The position numbers were made by a program, and so were the translations under genes. The notes under the pieces are model-generated. The model searched no databases. It saw nothing but the letters and a program-made list of their open reading frames with translations, and was not told the DNA's origin. DNA of 64,000 nt from NCBI GenBank assembly GCA_947632375.1, contig CANRPF010000003.1, forward strand, positions 33,099 through 97,098, given 5' to 3'. This document shows, in pieces, positions 19,028-29,445 of the stretch (positions are counted from its first letter, which is position 1; each line of letters opens with the position of its first letter). The stretch comes from an uncultured Bacilli bacterium. GTDB lineage: Bacteria > Bacillota_I > Bacilli_A > RF39 > UBA660.

Positions 19028-19169
19028 ATTTATCTCCTTTCTTTAATTTTACGTTTGTTGGTTTAAATTATTAATAGGGTGTTATTTATTCTTTCACTTT
19101 GGCAGCAAGCTACTAGATTCAAGAAATAAACACAATTACTAATATTTAAATCTCTGCCACAAATACGCA
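19028..19169 (-). promoter_or_regulatory. Long structured rpsD 5' leader (candidate S4 autoregulatory leader)
   Basis: Minus-strand TTGACA-16 nt-TATAAT (-10 at 19176-19181) places the start ~140 nt before ATG; leader contains GTGTTTATTTCTT...AAGAATAAATAACAC long stem. Confidence 0.5.
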
Positions 19170-19263
19170 ATTAAAATTATACAATAAATATTTAATTTGT
19201 CAATAAAATAAGTATTGCAAAAATATAATAAATATTTATAATAATACATCAAGAAGGTGTCTT

Positions 19264-19908
19264 ATGCAAAAAAGTAGTAGTATAACGTATACTAAAATAG
19301 CAGGCAATACAAAAAGTTTATTAAATAGCGGTAATGATTTATTTGTTAAAGTAAAAAACTCAAATTTAAAAAAAGAATTTTATGATTATTTAGTTTCTTT
19401 AGCTAATTTAGAAATTTCAATATTTGAAAATCCTAAATTAAATACTATATTAAGTAATAGAAGTTTGTTTTATGAAATTGCAAAATATAATATTTTTGAA
19501 AGACTTTTAAAATTATATAAAGAATCATTAGAATTTAATCAAAGTAAATTAGTATTTGTTTTAAAAGGAGAATTAAAAAATATATTAGAATTAATATATC
19601 ATATTGATAGCTATCATTCTTTAAAATTATTACAAGCTAATATGGCTATATTTGCAAAATCAGAAATATATTATAAAGGTTTAGAAGATAAAGCAGTAGA
19701 TTATTATAATGAATTTGTAGAGCAATATGAAGCTTGTAATGATTTTAATGCTAAATATTTAATAGGTTTAAAAATTGATGATTATAAAAAAATTAAAGTT
19801 TCTGAAAAAATTTTAGAAAAAGAATTTTGTATTAAAAGAGAAGAGTTAGTTCAAAAAAATTATGTAAAAGCTAAAGTATTATCTTGGATAAATTTATATA
19901 AAGAATGA
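19264..19908 (+). CDS. Hypothetical helical protein (214 aa)
   Basis: Intact ORF, RBS GAAGGTG; no recognised family. Confidence 0.6.
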   Translation: MQKSSSITYTKIAGNTKSLLNSGNDLFVKVKNSNLKKEFYDYLVSLANLEISIFENPKLNTILSNRSLFYEIAKYNIFERLLKLYKESLEFNQSKLVFVLKGELKNILELIYHIDSYHSLKLLQANMAIFAKSEIYYKGLEDKAVDYYNEFVEQYEACNDFNAKYLIGLKIDDYKKIKVSEKILEKEFCIKREELVQKNYVKAKVLSWINLYKE

Positions 19909-19961
19909 TTATTTACTTTACAAATTATAATTAATAATGTTATAATATCTTTGACAGATTT

Positions 19962-19988
19962 AAGTGGGCAGAATCCCACTTTTATTTA
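19962..19988 (+). terminator. Attenuator-like hairpin in rimP-nusA operon leader
   Basis: AAGTGGG-CAGAAT-CCCACTTTTATTT, downstream of a TATAAT (about 19940) and upstream of rimP RBS. Confidence 0.55.
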
Positions 19989-19998
19989 TGGAGGGAAT

Positions 19999-20250
19999 AT
20001 GGATAAGATTTTAGAACGTATTAAAGAATTAATTACAGAGCCAATTAGTAAATTAGATATGGTAGTTGATTCTATTGAATATGTTAAGGTTGGCAAAACT
20101 AATTCACTAAATATAGTATTGGATAGAGTAAATGGTATAGATTTAGATTCTATAGTAGAAGCTACTAATATAATTAATCCAATATTAGATGAATATGATT
20201 TAATTGATGAATCTTATGTTGTTGATATTTCTAGTAAGGAAAGAGGTTAA
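19999..20250 (+). CDS. rimP: Ribosome maturation factor RimP, N-terminal domain only (83 aa)
   Basis: LDRVNGIDLDSIVEATNIINPILDEYDLIDESYVVDISS; position directly before nusA. Confidence 0.78.
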   Translation: MDKILERIKELITEPISKLDMVVDSIEYVKVGKTNSLNIVLDRVNGIDLDSIVEATNIINPILDEYDLIDESYVVDISSKERG

Positions 20251-20252
20251 TT

Positions 20253-21371
20253 ATGGACGGAAAAGAATTTATAAAAGCAGTAAAAAATATTACAGAAGAA
20301 AAAGGAATTAGCGAAGAAATTGTATATGATGCTATGGAACAAGCATTGATAACAGCTTATAAGAAAAATTTTAAATCAAAAACTAATGTAAAAGTAAATA
20401 TTGATAAAGTAACAGGAGACATTAAAGTATATTCATATTATGTTGTTGTAGATGAATATATTGAAGGTGAAGAATATACTGATGAAGAAGGTAATGTTCA
20501 ATATAAAGAAGCTGAAATCAATGAAGATGCTCAAGTTCTTTTAGAAGATATAAAAGAAAAGTATCCAGATGCTAAAGTTGGGGATGTTATTCAAGAGGAA
20601 GTTACTCCAAAAGATTTTGGTAGAATAGCTGCAAGTACTGCAAAACAAGTTTTAACACAAAAAGTAAGAGAAGCTGAAAAAAATAGTATTATAGAAGAAT
20701 TTAGTGATAAACAAGATGAAATAATGATTGGTGCTCTTGCAATGGAAGATGCAAAAAATTATTATGTGGACTTAGGAAGAACTAGAGGAATATTACCTAA
20801 AAATGAAATTATTCCTGGCGAAAATTTAAAAATGGGAAGCAGTGTAAGAGTTTATATAAGTAAAATTGAAGCAACTACAAAAGGACCATTAATATTATGT
20901 ACAAGAAAACATTTTGGTTTTGTTAAGAGATTGTTTGAAAGTGTTATTCCTGAATTTAAAGAAGGAATCTTAGTTTTACATGGAGTAGCTAGAGAAGCTG
21001 GTGTAAGAAGCAAAGTAGCAGTTTCAAGTCTAAATCCTAATGTAGATCCAATTGGTGCTTGTATTGGTGAAAAAGGTAGTAGAATAGCATCTATACTTGC
21101 TGAATTAAATGGAGAAAAAGTAGATTTGGTATTATATAGTGATGATGAAGCAGAATATATAAAAAATGCATTGAGTCCTGCAAAAGATGTAATAGTAAGC
21201 ATAGTAGATAATACTAAAGAAAGAATTGCTTTAGCTGTTGTAAATGATGAAAATCAACGTTTAGCTATTGGTAAAGGTGGAATAAATATTAAACTTGCTT
21301 CTAAATTAACTAAATATAGAATAAATGTTAAAACTATGGAAGAGATACAAGAAGAAGGAAATAAAAATTAA
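20253..21371 (+). CDS. nusA: Transcription termination/antitermination protein NusA
   Basis: NusA N-terminal, S1 and KH domains (DPIGACIGEKGSRI, LAIGKGGINIKLASKLT). Confidence 0.97.
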   Translation: MDGKEFIKAVKNITEEKGISEEIVYDAMEQALITAYKKNFKSKTNVKVNIDKVTGDIKVYSYYVVVDEYIEGEEYTDEEGNVQYKEAEINEDAQVLLEDIKEKYPDAKVGDVIQEEVTPKDFGRIAASTAKQVLTQKVREAEKNSIIEEFSDKQDEIMIGALAMEDAKNYYVDLGRTRGILPKNEIIPGENLKMGSSVRVYISKIEATTKGPLILCTRKHFGFVKRLFESVIPEFKEGILVLHGVAREAGVRSKVAVSSLNPNVDPIGACIGEKGSRIASILAELNGEKVDLVLYSDDEAEYIKNALSPAKDVIVSIVDNTKERIALAVVNDENQRLAIGKGGINIKLASKLTKYRINVKTMEEIQEEGNKN

Positions 21372-21391
21372 ATTGCTAAGAAGGTGAAACT

Positions 21392-21649
21392 ATGAAAAAT
21401 GTAAAAATTCCTATGAGAACTTGCATTGTTACAAAAGAAAAATATCCGAAAAAGGAATTAATTAGAATTGTTAAAAATAAAGAAGGAATGGTATTCATAG
21501 ATTTAAGTGGTAAGCAAAATGGTAAAGGGGTATATTTAAAAAAAGATAAAGAAGTTTTTATGAAAGCTTATAAAAATAGAGTTTTAGATAAAGCATTAGA
21601 AACTAATGTTGACGATTCAATATACCTTGAATTAAATAAATTAATATAG
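21392..21649 (+). CDS. ylxR: YlxR family RNA-binding protein
   Basis: PMRTCIVTKEKYPKKELIRIVKNKEG; position between nusA and infB. Confidence 0.9.
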   Translation: MKNVKIPMRTCIVTKEKYPKKELIRIVKNKEGMVFIDLSGKQNGKGVYLKKDKEVFMKAYKNRVLDKALETNVDDSIYLELNKLI

Positions 21650-21664
21650 AAAGAAGGGATATTT

Positions 21665-23776
21665 ATGACGGTAAAAGATTATGCGTTAGAATCAGGTTTT
21701 TCTGTTCAAGAAGTTTTAGAAACTTGTAAAGAATTAGGCATCAAATGTAGTGAAGCAAGTGATTATTTAGATGATGATGCTATTGTAACCTTAGATATTT
21801 ATTTAGAAGCTAGTGAATCTAGTGATAGAGAAGGTGATTTTCTTGAACGTGATGAGTTAGATGAAGCTGTTGAAAATATAATGTTAGATTCAAAAATAAG
21901 TGCTAAAGAAAACAGTGTAAAGAAACAAAAATTAAAGAAAAAAAGTTCTCAAGAAAATGCAAATAAGAATGAATATTTGAAAAATAAAAAAGCAATGTAT
22001 AAAAATAAAGAAAAACTTCAAGAAAATGAAAGTAATGATAATATTATAGTTTTTAAAGAAGGAATGACTTTAAATGATTTAGCAACTCTTTTAAATGTAG
22101 ATGGTACTAAATTAGTTCAAAAATTATTTACAATGGGTATGATGATTACTTTAAATCAAGCTATAGATTTTGAAAATGCCGAAATAATTGCTTTAGAATA
22201 TGATAAAGTTTTAAAAAGAGAAGAAACTCAAGATATCTCAAATTTTGAAGAGTATGAAATAGTTGATAAAGAAGAAGATTTAATAAATCGTCCACCTGTA
22301 ATTACTATTATGGGCCATGTAGACCATGGAAAAACTTCTCTTTTAGATTATATTAGAAATACGCATGTAGTAGATAAAGAATTTGGTGGAATAACACAAC
22401 ATATAGGTGCTTATCAAATAGATTATAATGGAAATAAGATTACGTTTATAGATACTCCAGGACATGCAGCATTTACTGAAATGAGAGCTAGAGGAGCAAG
22501 TATTACAGATATAGTTATAATTATAGTAGCTGCTGATGATGGTGTTATGCCACAGACAAAAGAAGCAATAGATCATGCTTTAGCAGCAAATGTTCCAATA
22601 GTTGTCGCTGTTAATAAAATAGATAAACCAGGAGCAAATCCTGAAAAAATCTTACAAGAAATGGCTGAAAATAATATAACTCCAGAAGTTTGGGGTGGAA
22701 ATGTACCTTTTGTAAATATATCTGCAAAGACAGGTGAAGGTGTTGATAAATTATTAGAAACTCTTCTTGCAATAAGTGAAATGGAAAATCTTAAGGCTAA
22801 TCCAAATAGATATGCTATAGGTACAGTTATAGAATCACGTGTTGATAAAGCAATAGGCGGTGTTGCAACATTATTGATTCAAAATGGAACTTTAAGATTA
22901 GGAGATCCTATTGTAGTTGGAACAGCTCATGGTAGAGTAAGAACTTTTAAAAATGATTTAGGAGAAAATATCGTAGAAGCAGGACCTAGTACACCTGTTG
23001 AAATAACAGGCTTATCTGATAATCCATCAGCTGGCGATAAATTTATGGCTTTTGCTTCTGAAAAGGTTGCACGTGAAATCGCAGAGAAACGTTTAATTCA
23101 ATCTAAGTCAAATATAAAAAAGGAAGTTGTAACTTTTGATAGTTTATTTGAAAAATTACAATCTGGTATTAAAGAGATAAATGTTGTTTTAAAATGTGAT
23201 GTTCGTGGTAGTGAAGAAGCTGTTAAGAATGCCTTAGAAAAAATAGATGTAGAAGGTGTAAGAGTTAAAGTCATAAGAAGTGGTATTGGTACTATAACAG
23301 AATCTGATATAGTACTTGCTAATGCTAGTGATGCTATAGTTATAGGCTTTAATGTAGTTCCAAATTCAATAACTAAAGAAATAGCTAAAGAATATAATGT
23401 TGAAATGAGACTTTATACAATTATATATAAATTAGTTGAAGAAATGGAACTAGCAATGAAAGGGATGTTAGAACCAATATATGAAGAAAAAGTTATAGGT
23501 TCTTGCCAAGTAAAAAAGATATTTACTTATTCTAAAATAGGAAAAATAGCAGGAGTAATGGTAACTGATGGTGTTATAAAAAATAATGCTAAAGTTAGAA
23601 TTATAAGAGATGGAGTAATTATTTTCGATGGTAAAATAGGTAGTTTACAACGTGAAAAAGACTCTGTTAAAGAAGTTAAAGCTGGATATGAATGTGGTCT
23701 TACAATTGATAATTATAATGACATAAAAGAAAATGATATATTTGAAGCTTATGAAGAAGTAGAAATAAAAAGATAG
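21665..23776 (+). CDS. infB: Translation initiation factor IF-2
   Basis: [23 protein letters not shown]...[16 protein letters not shown]. Confidence 0.98.
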   Translation: MTVKDYALESGFSVQEVLETCKELGIKCSEASDYLDDDAIVTLDIYLEASESSDREGDFLERDELDEAVENIMLDSKISAKENSVKKQKLKKKSSQENANKNEYLKNKKAMYKNKEKLQENESNDNIIVFKEGMTLNDLATLLNVDGTKLVQKLFTMGMMITLNQAIDFENAEIIALEYDKVLKREETQDISNFEEYEIVDKEEDLINRPPVITIMGHVDHGKTSLLDYIRNTHVVDKEFGGITQHIGAYQIDYNGNKITFIDTPGHAAFTEMRARGASITDIVIIIVAADDGVMPQTKEAIDHALAANVPIVVAVNKIDKPGANPEKILQEMAENNITPEVWGGNVPFVNISAKTGEGVDKLLETLLAISEMENLKANPNRYAIGTVIESRVDKAIGGVATLLIQNGTLRLGDPIVVGTAHGRVRTFKNDLGENIVEAGPSTPVEITGLSDNPSAGDKFMAFASEKVAREIAEKRLIQSKSNIKKEVVTFDSLFEKLQSGIKEINVVLKCDVRGSEEAVKNALEKIDVEGVRVKVIRSGIGTITESDIVLANASDAIVIGFNVVPNSITKEIAKEYNVEMRLYTIIYKLVEEMELAMKGMLEPIYEEKVIGSCQVKKIFTYSKIGKIAGVMVTDGVIKNNAKVRIIRDGVIIFDGKIGSLQREKDSVKEVKAGYECGLTIDNYNDIKENDIFEAYEEVEIKR

Positions 23777-23787
23777 TAGGGATATTT

Positions 23788-24138
23788 ATGAATCAAATCA
23801 AACTAAAAAGAATAGCATCTTCAATAGTTAAAGAAGTAAGTGATATTTTAAATAACGTTGCAAGAGATCGTTTAATGCATACTATTACTATAACTGATTG
23901 TGAAGTAACAAATGATTTGAGTTTTGCAAAAGTTTATTTCACTTGTGCTTTAGATATTGATAAAGAAAGTATAGAAAAAGAATTAGAAGAAGCATCTTCT
24001 TTTATAAGACATGAGTTATCTGAAAGAATAGATATAAGACATACTCCAAAGTTAATTTTTAAATTTGATGAATCAATTGAATATGGAAATCATATAGAAG
24101 AGAAAATAAAAGAAATACATGAAAAGGAAAATGTTTAG
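23788..24138 (+). CDS. rbfA: Ribosome-binding factor A
   Basis: Small KH-fold protein between infB and truB; RIASSIVKEVSDIL...ITDCEVTNDLSFAKVYFT. Confidence 0.93.
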   Translation: MNQIKLKRIASSIVKEVSDILNNVARDRLMHTITITDCEVTNDLSFAKVYFTCALDIDKESIEKELEEASSFIRHELSERIDIRHTPKLIFKFDESIEYGNHIEEKIKEIHEKENV

Positions 24139-24163
24139 AAATAAACATTTTTTTGGTAATAAT

Positions 24164-25006
24164 ATGAACGGATTATTAATTATAAATAAAGAAAAAAATT
24201 ATACTTCTAGAGATGTTGTAAATATAGTATCCAAATATATAAATGAAAAAAAAGTAGGACATACAGGAACGCTAGATCCAATAGCAGAAGGAGTATTAGT
24301 TTTAACAATAGGTAAATGTACTAAATTATCTAATTTAATTACTCATGAATATAAAGAATATATTGCAGAATTTGAATTAGGATTTGTTACTGATACATTA
24401 GATATTACAGGAAAAGTTTTAAAAACTAGCCAAAAATCAGTTGATATATCTGATATTAAAAAAGTTATATTAAGTTTTATAGGAAAATATAAAACAACTG
24501 TCCCAAAATATAGTGCTATTAAAATAAATGGCAAAAAATTATACGAATATGCAAGAAATAATATAGAAGTAGAATTACCCACTAGAGAATTTGAAATAAA
24601 AGATATAAAGATTTTAGAAATAAAAAATAATAAAGTAATTATAAAATGTTTAGTATCTAAAGGAACTTATATAAGAAGTTTAATAAGAGATATAGGAGAA
24701 AAATTAGGTGTATATGCAACTATGACTAATTTAAAAAGAACTAAACTAGGTAATTTTAAAATAGAAGATAGCTATAAATTAGAAGATATAAAAAAAGGTA
24801 ATTATAAATTAATTACAGTAGAAGAATTATATAAAGATTATCCTATAATTAATATAGATGATAATTTATATAAAATAATAAAAAATGGAAATGTTTTAGA
24901 TAATATTTATAATAGTAAATATATACTTTTTTATTATAATAATAAATTAATTTCATTATATTATGAATATGAAAAAAGTAGGATTAAGCCTCTGATTCAG
25001 TTTTAG
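24164..25006 (+). CDS. truB: tRNA pseudouridine(55) synthase TruB
   Basis: MNGLLIINKEKNYTSRDVVNIV...KVGHTGTLDPIAEGVL. Confidence 0.95.
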   Translation: MNGLLIINKEKNYTSRDVVNIVSKYINEKKVGHTGTLDPIAEGVLVLTIGKCTKLSNLITHEYKEYIAEFELGFVTDTLDITGKVLKTSQKSVDISDIKKVILSFIGKYKTTVPKYSAIKINGKKLYEYARNNIEVELPTREFEIKDIKILEIKNNKVIIKCLVSKGTYIRSLIRDIGEKLGVYATMTNLKRTKLGNFKIEDSYKLEDIKKGNYKLITVEELYKDYPIINIDDNLYKIIKNGNVLDNIYNSKYILFYYNNKLISLYYEYEKSRIKPLIQF

Positions 25007-25019
25007 ATCCTACTTTTTT
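24973..25019. terminator. Bidirectional terminator inside overlapping 3' ends of truB and its convergent neighbour
   Basis: AAAAAAGTAGGA ... TCCTACTTTTTTT. Confidence 0.6.
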
Positions 25020-25658
25020 TATTATTGTATAAATTATAGATAATAATAATGTCGATATAATTATTATTACAAAATTACTTGTTAAATCTATTATTAATTT
25101 ATTAAACTCAACACTTTTAGAAATATCATTTATAACTGTATAACAAATTGTATCTAATGTATATGGAATAAAAAGTGATAATGAAAATGCTATAAATGTA
25201 TTAGTATATGGTGTCATTGCTTCGTATAAAATCATTATTATTGTATGACTTATATAGAAAAGTAAAATAAGTGATATTACATTTAATATATTAGGATAAT
25301 ATATTGAAAAGTTAAAAATACTTATATAATTTGGTGTTAATGTTTGTTTTAAAGCTACGTCTAATTCTAAAGTTTCATAGTTGCTAGGTATAGAAGCCAT
25401 TATTGACAAAAGTAAATTAAATACTAAAAATAATATAGATGTTATTATTACTATTTTATGTGCTTCTTTAAAACTTGTTTTATTTCTAATTAATATAATT
25501 AAAAGAAATGTTATTGGATATATAAATGAAGTAGTACTAACTTCTAATATATTTTTAGGTTCTATAAAAATTTTTTTAATACTAAATATACTACATATTA
25601 TTAAAAGAATAATTAATAGCATTTTTTCTATAGTTAAATATTTCCCCGTTTTATTCAT
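24984..25658 (-). CDS. Multi-pass membrane protein, possibly VUT/YhhQ-like transporter
   Basis: Several TM segments; STTSFIYPITFLLIILIRNKTSFKEAHKIVIITSILFLVFNLLLSIMASIPSN recalls YhhQ-type proteins. Confidence 0.5.
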   Translation of the reverse strand: MNKTGKYLTIEKMLLIILLIICSIFSIKKIFIEPKNILEVSTTSFIYPITFLLIILIRNKTSFKEAHKIVIITSILFLVFNLLLSIMASIPSNYETLELDVALKQTLTPNYISIFNFSIYYPNILNVISLILLFYISHTIIMILYEAMTPYTNTFIAFSLSLFIPYTLDTICYTVINDISKSVEFNKLIIDLTSNFVIIIISTLLLSIIYTIIKKVGSKTESEA

Positions 25659-25753
25659 ACTATCACCTATAATAAAATATTATCATAATATGTTTTTTAA
25701 GTCTAGAAAAAGAATATTATTTTTGATATTATATATTTGTTTTTGGAGGCTTT

Positions 25754-26935
25754 ATGGAAAAAATTATTATAATAAAGTATGCTGAACTAAATACAAAAAA
25801 AGATAATATTAATTATTTTTTATCTAGTTTAAAAGAAAATATAAAAAACTCTATAGGCGAATATTCTATAAAGTATGATAGAGGAAGAATGTTTATAAGT
25901 GATAAATCTGATAATTATGATTTAATATTAGAAAAATTAAAAAATATATTTGGAATACATGAAATAAATTTAGGATATAAAATAGATACTAATGATATAA
26001 AAGAAATTGAGTCAAATTTAGTAAGTTTATTAAAAGAAAAAACATTTAAAACATTTAAAGTAGAAACAAAAAGAAGCTATAAAGGATATAATATGACTTC
26101 TATGGAAGTAAGTCGTTATTTAGGAGGAGTAATATTAAAAAATATTAAAGGAATAAGTGTAGATGTACATAATCCTGAAATATTAGTTAATATTGAAATT
26201 CGTTTGAATGAATCTTATATATATTTTGAAAAAATAAATGGTTTAGGAGGTTATCCTGTTGGTACGTTAGGTAAAGGATTACTTATGCTAAGTGGTGGAA
26301 TAGATTCTCCTGTCGCTGGTTATTTAGCTTTAAAAAGGGGAATTAGAATTGAAGGAGTATATTTTGAAAGTCCACCACATACTAGTGAAGCTGCTAAAAA
26401 TAAAGTAATTAATTTATGTAAAATATTAACTAAGTATTCAGGGTATATTAAACTTCATGTAATTAATTTTACTAATATACAAGAAAGTATTTATAAAAAT
26501 ATTCCACATGATTATTTGATAACTATTATGAGAAGAATGATGTATAGAATATCAACTAGATTAGCAAATAAATTTAACTCTAAAGTAATTATTAATGGAG
26601 AAAGCGTTGGTCAAGTAGCAAGTCAAACTTTAACTAGTATGAAGGCTATTAATGCTGTTACTAATATGCCTATTATTAGACCTGTTGCGTGTTTAGATAA
26701 ATTGGAAATTATTGACATTGCTAAAAAGATAGGTACTTATGATACTAGTATTTTACCTTATGAAGATTGTTGTACTATATTTGTTCCTGAGCATCCTGTT
26801 ATTAATCCTGATGAAAAAAAGTGTGAAGAATATGAATCATTAATTGATTATGAAACTTTGATAAATGAAGCTTTAAAAAATTGTGTAATTATAAAAATAA
26901 GTGATAAAAATAAAGAATATGAAGATGTATTATAA
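25754..26935 (+). CDS. thiI: tRNA 4-thiouridine synthase ThiI (no rhodanese domain)
   Basis: THUMP domain, LSGGIDSPVAGYLALKRGI PP-loop. Confidence 0.93.
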   Translation: MEKIIIIKYAELNTKKDNINYFLSSLKENIKNSIGEYSIKYDRGRMFISDKSDNYDLILEKLKNIFGIHEINLGYKIDTNDIKEIESNLVSLLKEKTFKTFKVETKRSYKGYNMTSMEVSRYLGGVILKNIKGISVDVHNPEILVNIEIRLNESYIYFEKINGLGGYPVGTLGKGLLMLSGGIDSPVAGYLALKRGIRIEGVYFESPPHTSEAAKNKVINLCKILTKYSGYIKLHVINFTNIQESIYKNIPHDYLITIMRRMMYRISTRLANKFNSKVIINGESVGQVASQTLTSMKAINAVTNMPIIRPVACLDKLEIIDIAKKIGTYDTSILPYEDCCTIFVPEHPVINPDEKKCEEYESLIDYETLINEALKNCVIIKISDKNKEYEDVL

Positions 26936-26971
26936 TAATTAAAATTGCCATAATAATAATGGTGATTTTTT

Positions 26972-27139
26972 ATGGAATTTGAAAGAAAAAGTAATTGGAA
27001 ATCTAGTACATTAAATCCTACTTCTATTAAAGAGAATAATTTTAATTGTGCAAATATATTTGATACTAATTTAAGTAGCAAAAAGAATAATAAAAATTCA
27101 TTTAAAGAAGCTATTAAATTAACTAGAAATTTTAAATAG
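26972..27139 (+). CDS. Small hypothetical protein (55 aa)
   Basis: MEFERKSNWKSSTLNPTSIKENNFNCANIFDTNLSSKKNNKNSFKEAIKLTRNFK; GGTGA upstream. Not in ORF track. Confidence 0.4.
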   Translation: MEFERKSNWKSSTLNPTSIKENNFNCANIFDTNLSSKKNNKNSFKEAIKLTRNFK

Positions 27140-27196
27140 TTTAATTTGTAATTTCAGGCAAACTACTGTATAATTATTTTTGGAAAGGTGATTAAA

Positions 27197-28393
27197 TTGA
27201 AAATTTTAAGTGTAAATGCAGGATCATCTTCTTTAAAGTTTACTTTATTTGAAATGCCTGAAGGAAAAGAATTAATTAATGGATATTTTGAAAAAATTGG
27301 ATTTGAAGATAGTTTTTATTCTATAAAATTAAATGGACTTAAAGAAAAAAAACAAAAGAGTATAAAAAATCATGATGATGCTGTAAAAGTTTTAATAGAA
27401 GAAATGATATCTAATAAGGTTATAGATACATTAGATGAAATTGATGCAGTTGGACATAGAGTTGTTCATGGAGGAGAAAAATATTCTGAATCAGTTATAA
27501 TAGATCAAGAAGTTGTAGATTCTATTAATGATTTATCTCCATTAGCGCCATTACATAACCCAGCTAATTTAATAGGAGTAAAAGCTTTTATTAATGCGTT
27601 AAAAGATAAACCAAATGTAGCAGTTTTTGATACAGCTTTTCATCAAACATTAAATGAGTTACATTATCTTTATGCTATTCCTTATGAATTATATGAGAAT
27701 AACAAGATTAGAAAATATGGTTTCCATGGAACTAGTCATAAATATATAACACAATATATGAAAAAAGAATTAAATAAAGATGATGTTAATTTAATAATTT
27801 GCCATGTTGGTTCAGGTGGATCATTATGTGCAGTTAAAGATGGAAAAAGCTATGATACTACAATGGGATTTACACCTAATGCAGGAATAATGATGGGAAC
27901 TCGTTCAGGAGATATTGATTATTCAATTATACCTTATATTATTAAAGAAACTAATACTACTTTAGAAGAAGTAGATAATATGCTTAATAAAAAAAGTGGT
28001 CTTATTGGTATAAGTGGTGTATCTAGTGATCATAGAGATATAGAAGAAGAAATGGCTAAAGGAAATAAATTAGCTATCTTAGCTAATGATATGTATGTAA
28101 ATAAAATCGCTAATTATATTGCAACTTATTATCTTGAATTAGATGGAGTAGTTGATGCATTAGTATTTACTGCAGGTTTAGGAGAAAATGCTATAGGATT
28201 TAGAAAAGATGTATTAAATAAATTAACTTCTTTAGGAATATATCTTGATAGTGAAAAAAATGATTCTATTGCAGGATTTAAAGATAAAAAAAGTGGTATT
28301 ATAACTACTGATGATTCTAAAATTTCTGCTTATGTTGTACCAACAAATGAAGAATTAATGATAGCATTAGATACTTATAATTTAGTAAAGTAG
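27197..28393 (+). CDS. ackA: Acetate kinase
   Basis: KILSVNAGSSSLKFTLFEM; VGHRVVHGGE; FTAGLGENA; probable TTG start. Confidence 0.96.
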   Translation: MKILSVNAGSSSLKFTLFEMPEGKELINGYFEKIGFEDSFYSIKLNGLKEKKQKSIKNHDDAVKVLIEEMISNKVIDTLDEIDAVGHRVVHGGEKYSESVIIDQEVVDSINDLSPLAPLHNPANLIGVKAFINALKDKPNVAVFDTAFHQTLNELHYLYAIPYELYENNKIRKYGFHGTSHKYITQYMKKELNKDDVNLIICHVGSGGSLCAVKDGKSYDTTMGFTPNAGIMMGTRSGDIDYSIIPYIIKETNTTLEEVDNMLNKKSGLIGISGVSSDHRDIEEEMAKGNKLAILANDMYVNKIANYIATYYLELDGVVDALVFTAGLGENAIGFRKDVLNKLTSLGIYLDSEKNDSIAGFKDKKSGIITTDDSKISAYVVPTNEELMIALDTYNLVK

Positions 28394-28406
28394 AAGAGGT
28401 TATATA

Positions 28407-29375
28407 GTGAGCATAATATTTAAAAAGATAATAAAATCTATAAAGCAATATGAAAATATTGTTATTGCAAGACATATTGGACCAGATCCAGATGCAGTAG
28501 CGAGTCAAATTGCATTACGTGATTCCATTAGAAAAACGTTTCCAAAAAAGAATGTTTATGCAGTAGGAACACAAGTAGCTAAATTTAAATATTATGGTAT
28601 TCTAGATAAAATTGATGAATCTTCTTTAAATGATGCATTATTAATTATTTTGGATGTTCCAAATAAAGCTAGGATTGATGGAGTAAATTATAATCATTAT
28701 AAATATGTAATTAGAATAGATCATCATCCTAATGTAGAAGAAATAGCAAATTTAGAATTTGTCGATGAAAAAAGTACTAGTACTTGTGAAATGATATCAG
28801 AACTTTTACTTAGTTCTAATTTAAAAATAGATAATTCTATAGCTTCTAATTTATTTTTGGGAATAGTAGCTGATAGTGATAGATTTTTATTATCTTCTAC
28901 AACTCCTAAAACTTTTAAAATAATTACTACATTAATAGAAAATTATAATTTAGATATAAATAAATTATATTATAAATTATATGAACGTCCTATAAATGAA
29001 GTTAAATTTCAATCTTATATTGCATTAAATATGATAGTTACTTCTAATAATTTTGGATATATAAAATTAGATAAAAAAGTAATGGAAGAATTTAAAGTTG
29101 ATGCATCTGCTGCTTCAAATATGATAAATAATTTTAATTTTATAAAAGAACTATATTGTTGGGCATTCTCTAGCTATGATGAAAAAAATTCAATATATAA
29201 GATAAATATAAGAAGTAGAGGGCCTATTATAAATGAAATCGCTAGCAAATATAATGGCGGTGGACATAAATATGCAAGCGGTGCAAGAATTAAAGAAGAA
29301 CAAGAAGTAGATAATTTATTTAATGATTTAGATAATGCTTGTTTAGAATATAAAAATAATAATAAAAGCGCGTGA
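28407..29375 (+). CDS. nrnA: DHH phosphoesterase, NrnA-like oligoribonuclease/pAp phosphatase
   Basis: RHIGPDPDAVASQ, IRIDHHPNVE, GGGHKYASGA DHHA1 motif. Confidence 0.88.
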   Translation: MSIIFKKIIKSIKQYENIVIARHIGPDPDAVASQIALRDSIRKTFPKKNVYAVGTQVAKFKYYGILDKIDESSLNDALLIILDVPNKARIDGVNYNHYKYVIRIDHHPNVEEIANLEFVDEKSTSTCEMISELLLSSNLKIDNSIASNLFLGIVADSDRFLLSSTTPKTFKIITTLIENYNLDINKLYYKLYERPINEVKFQSYIALNMIVTSNNFGYIKLDKKVMEEFKVDASAASNMINNFNFIKELYCWAFSSYDEKNSIYKINIRSRGPIINEIASKYNGGGHKYASGARIKEEQEVDNLFNDLDNACLEYKNNNKSA

Positions 29376-29445
29376 GCGTTTTTTTAGTTTACAAAAATCT
29401 TTTTTTGCAATAAAAAATATAATATAATAATAACAAGGTGGTAGT

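Noticed and set aside
20852-21202. Minus-strand 116-aa ORF
   Set aside because: Antisense to nusA.
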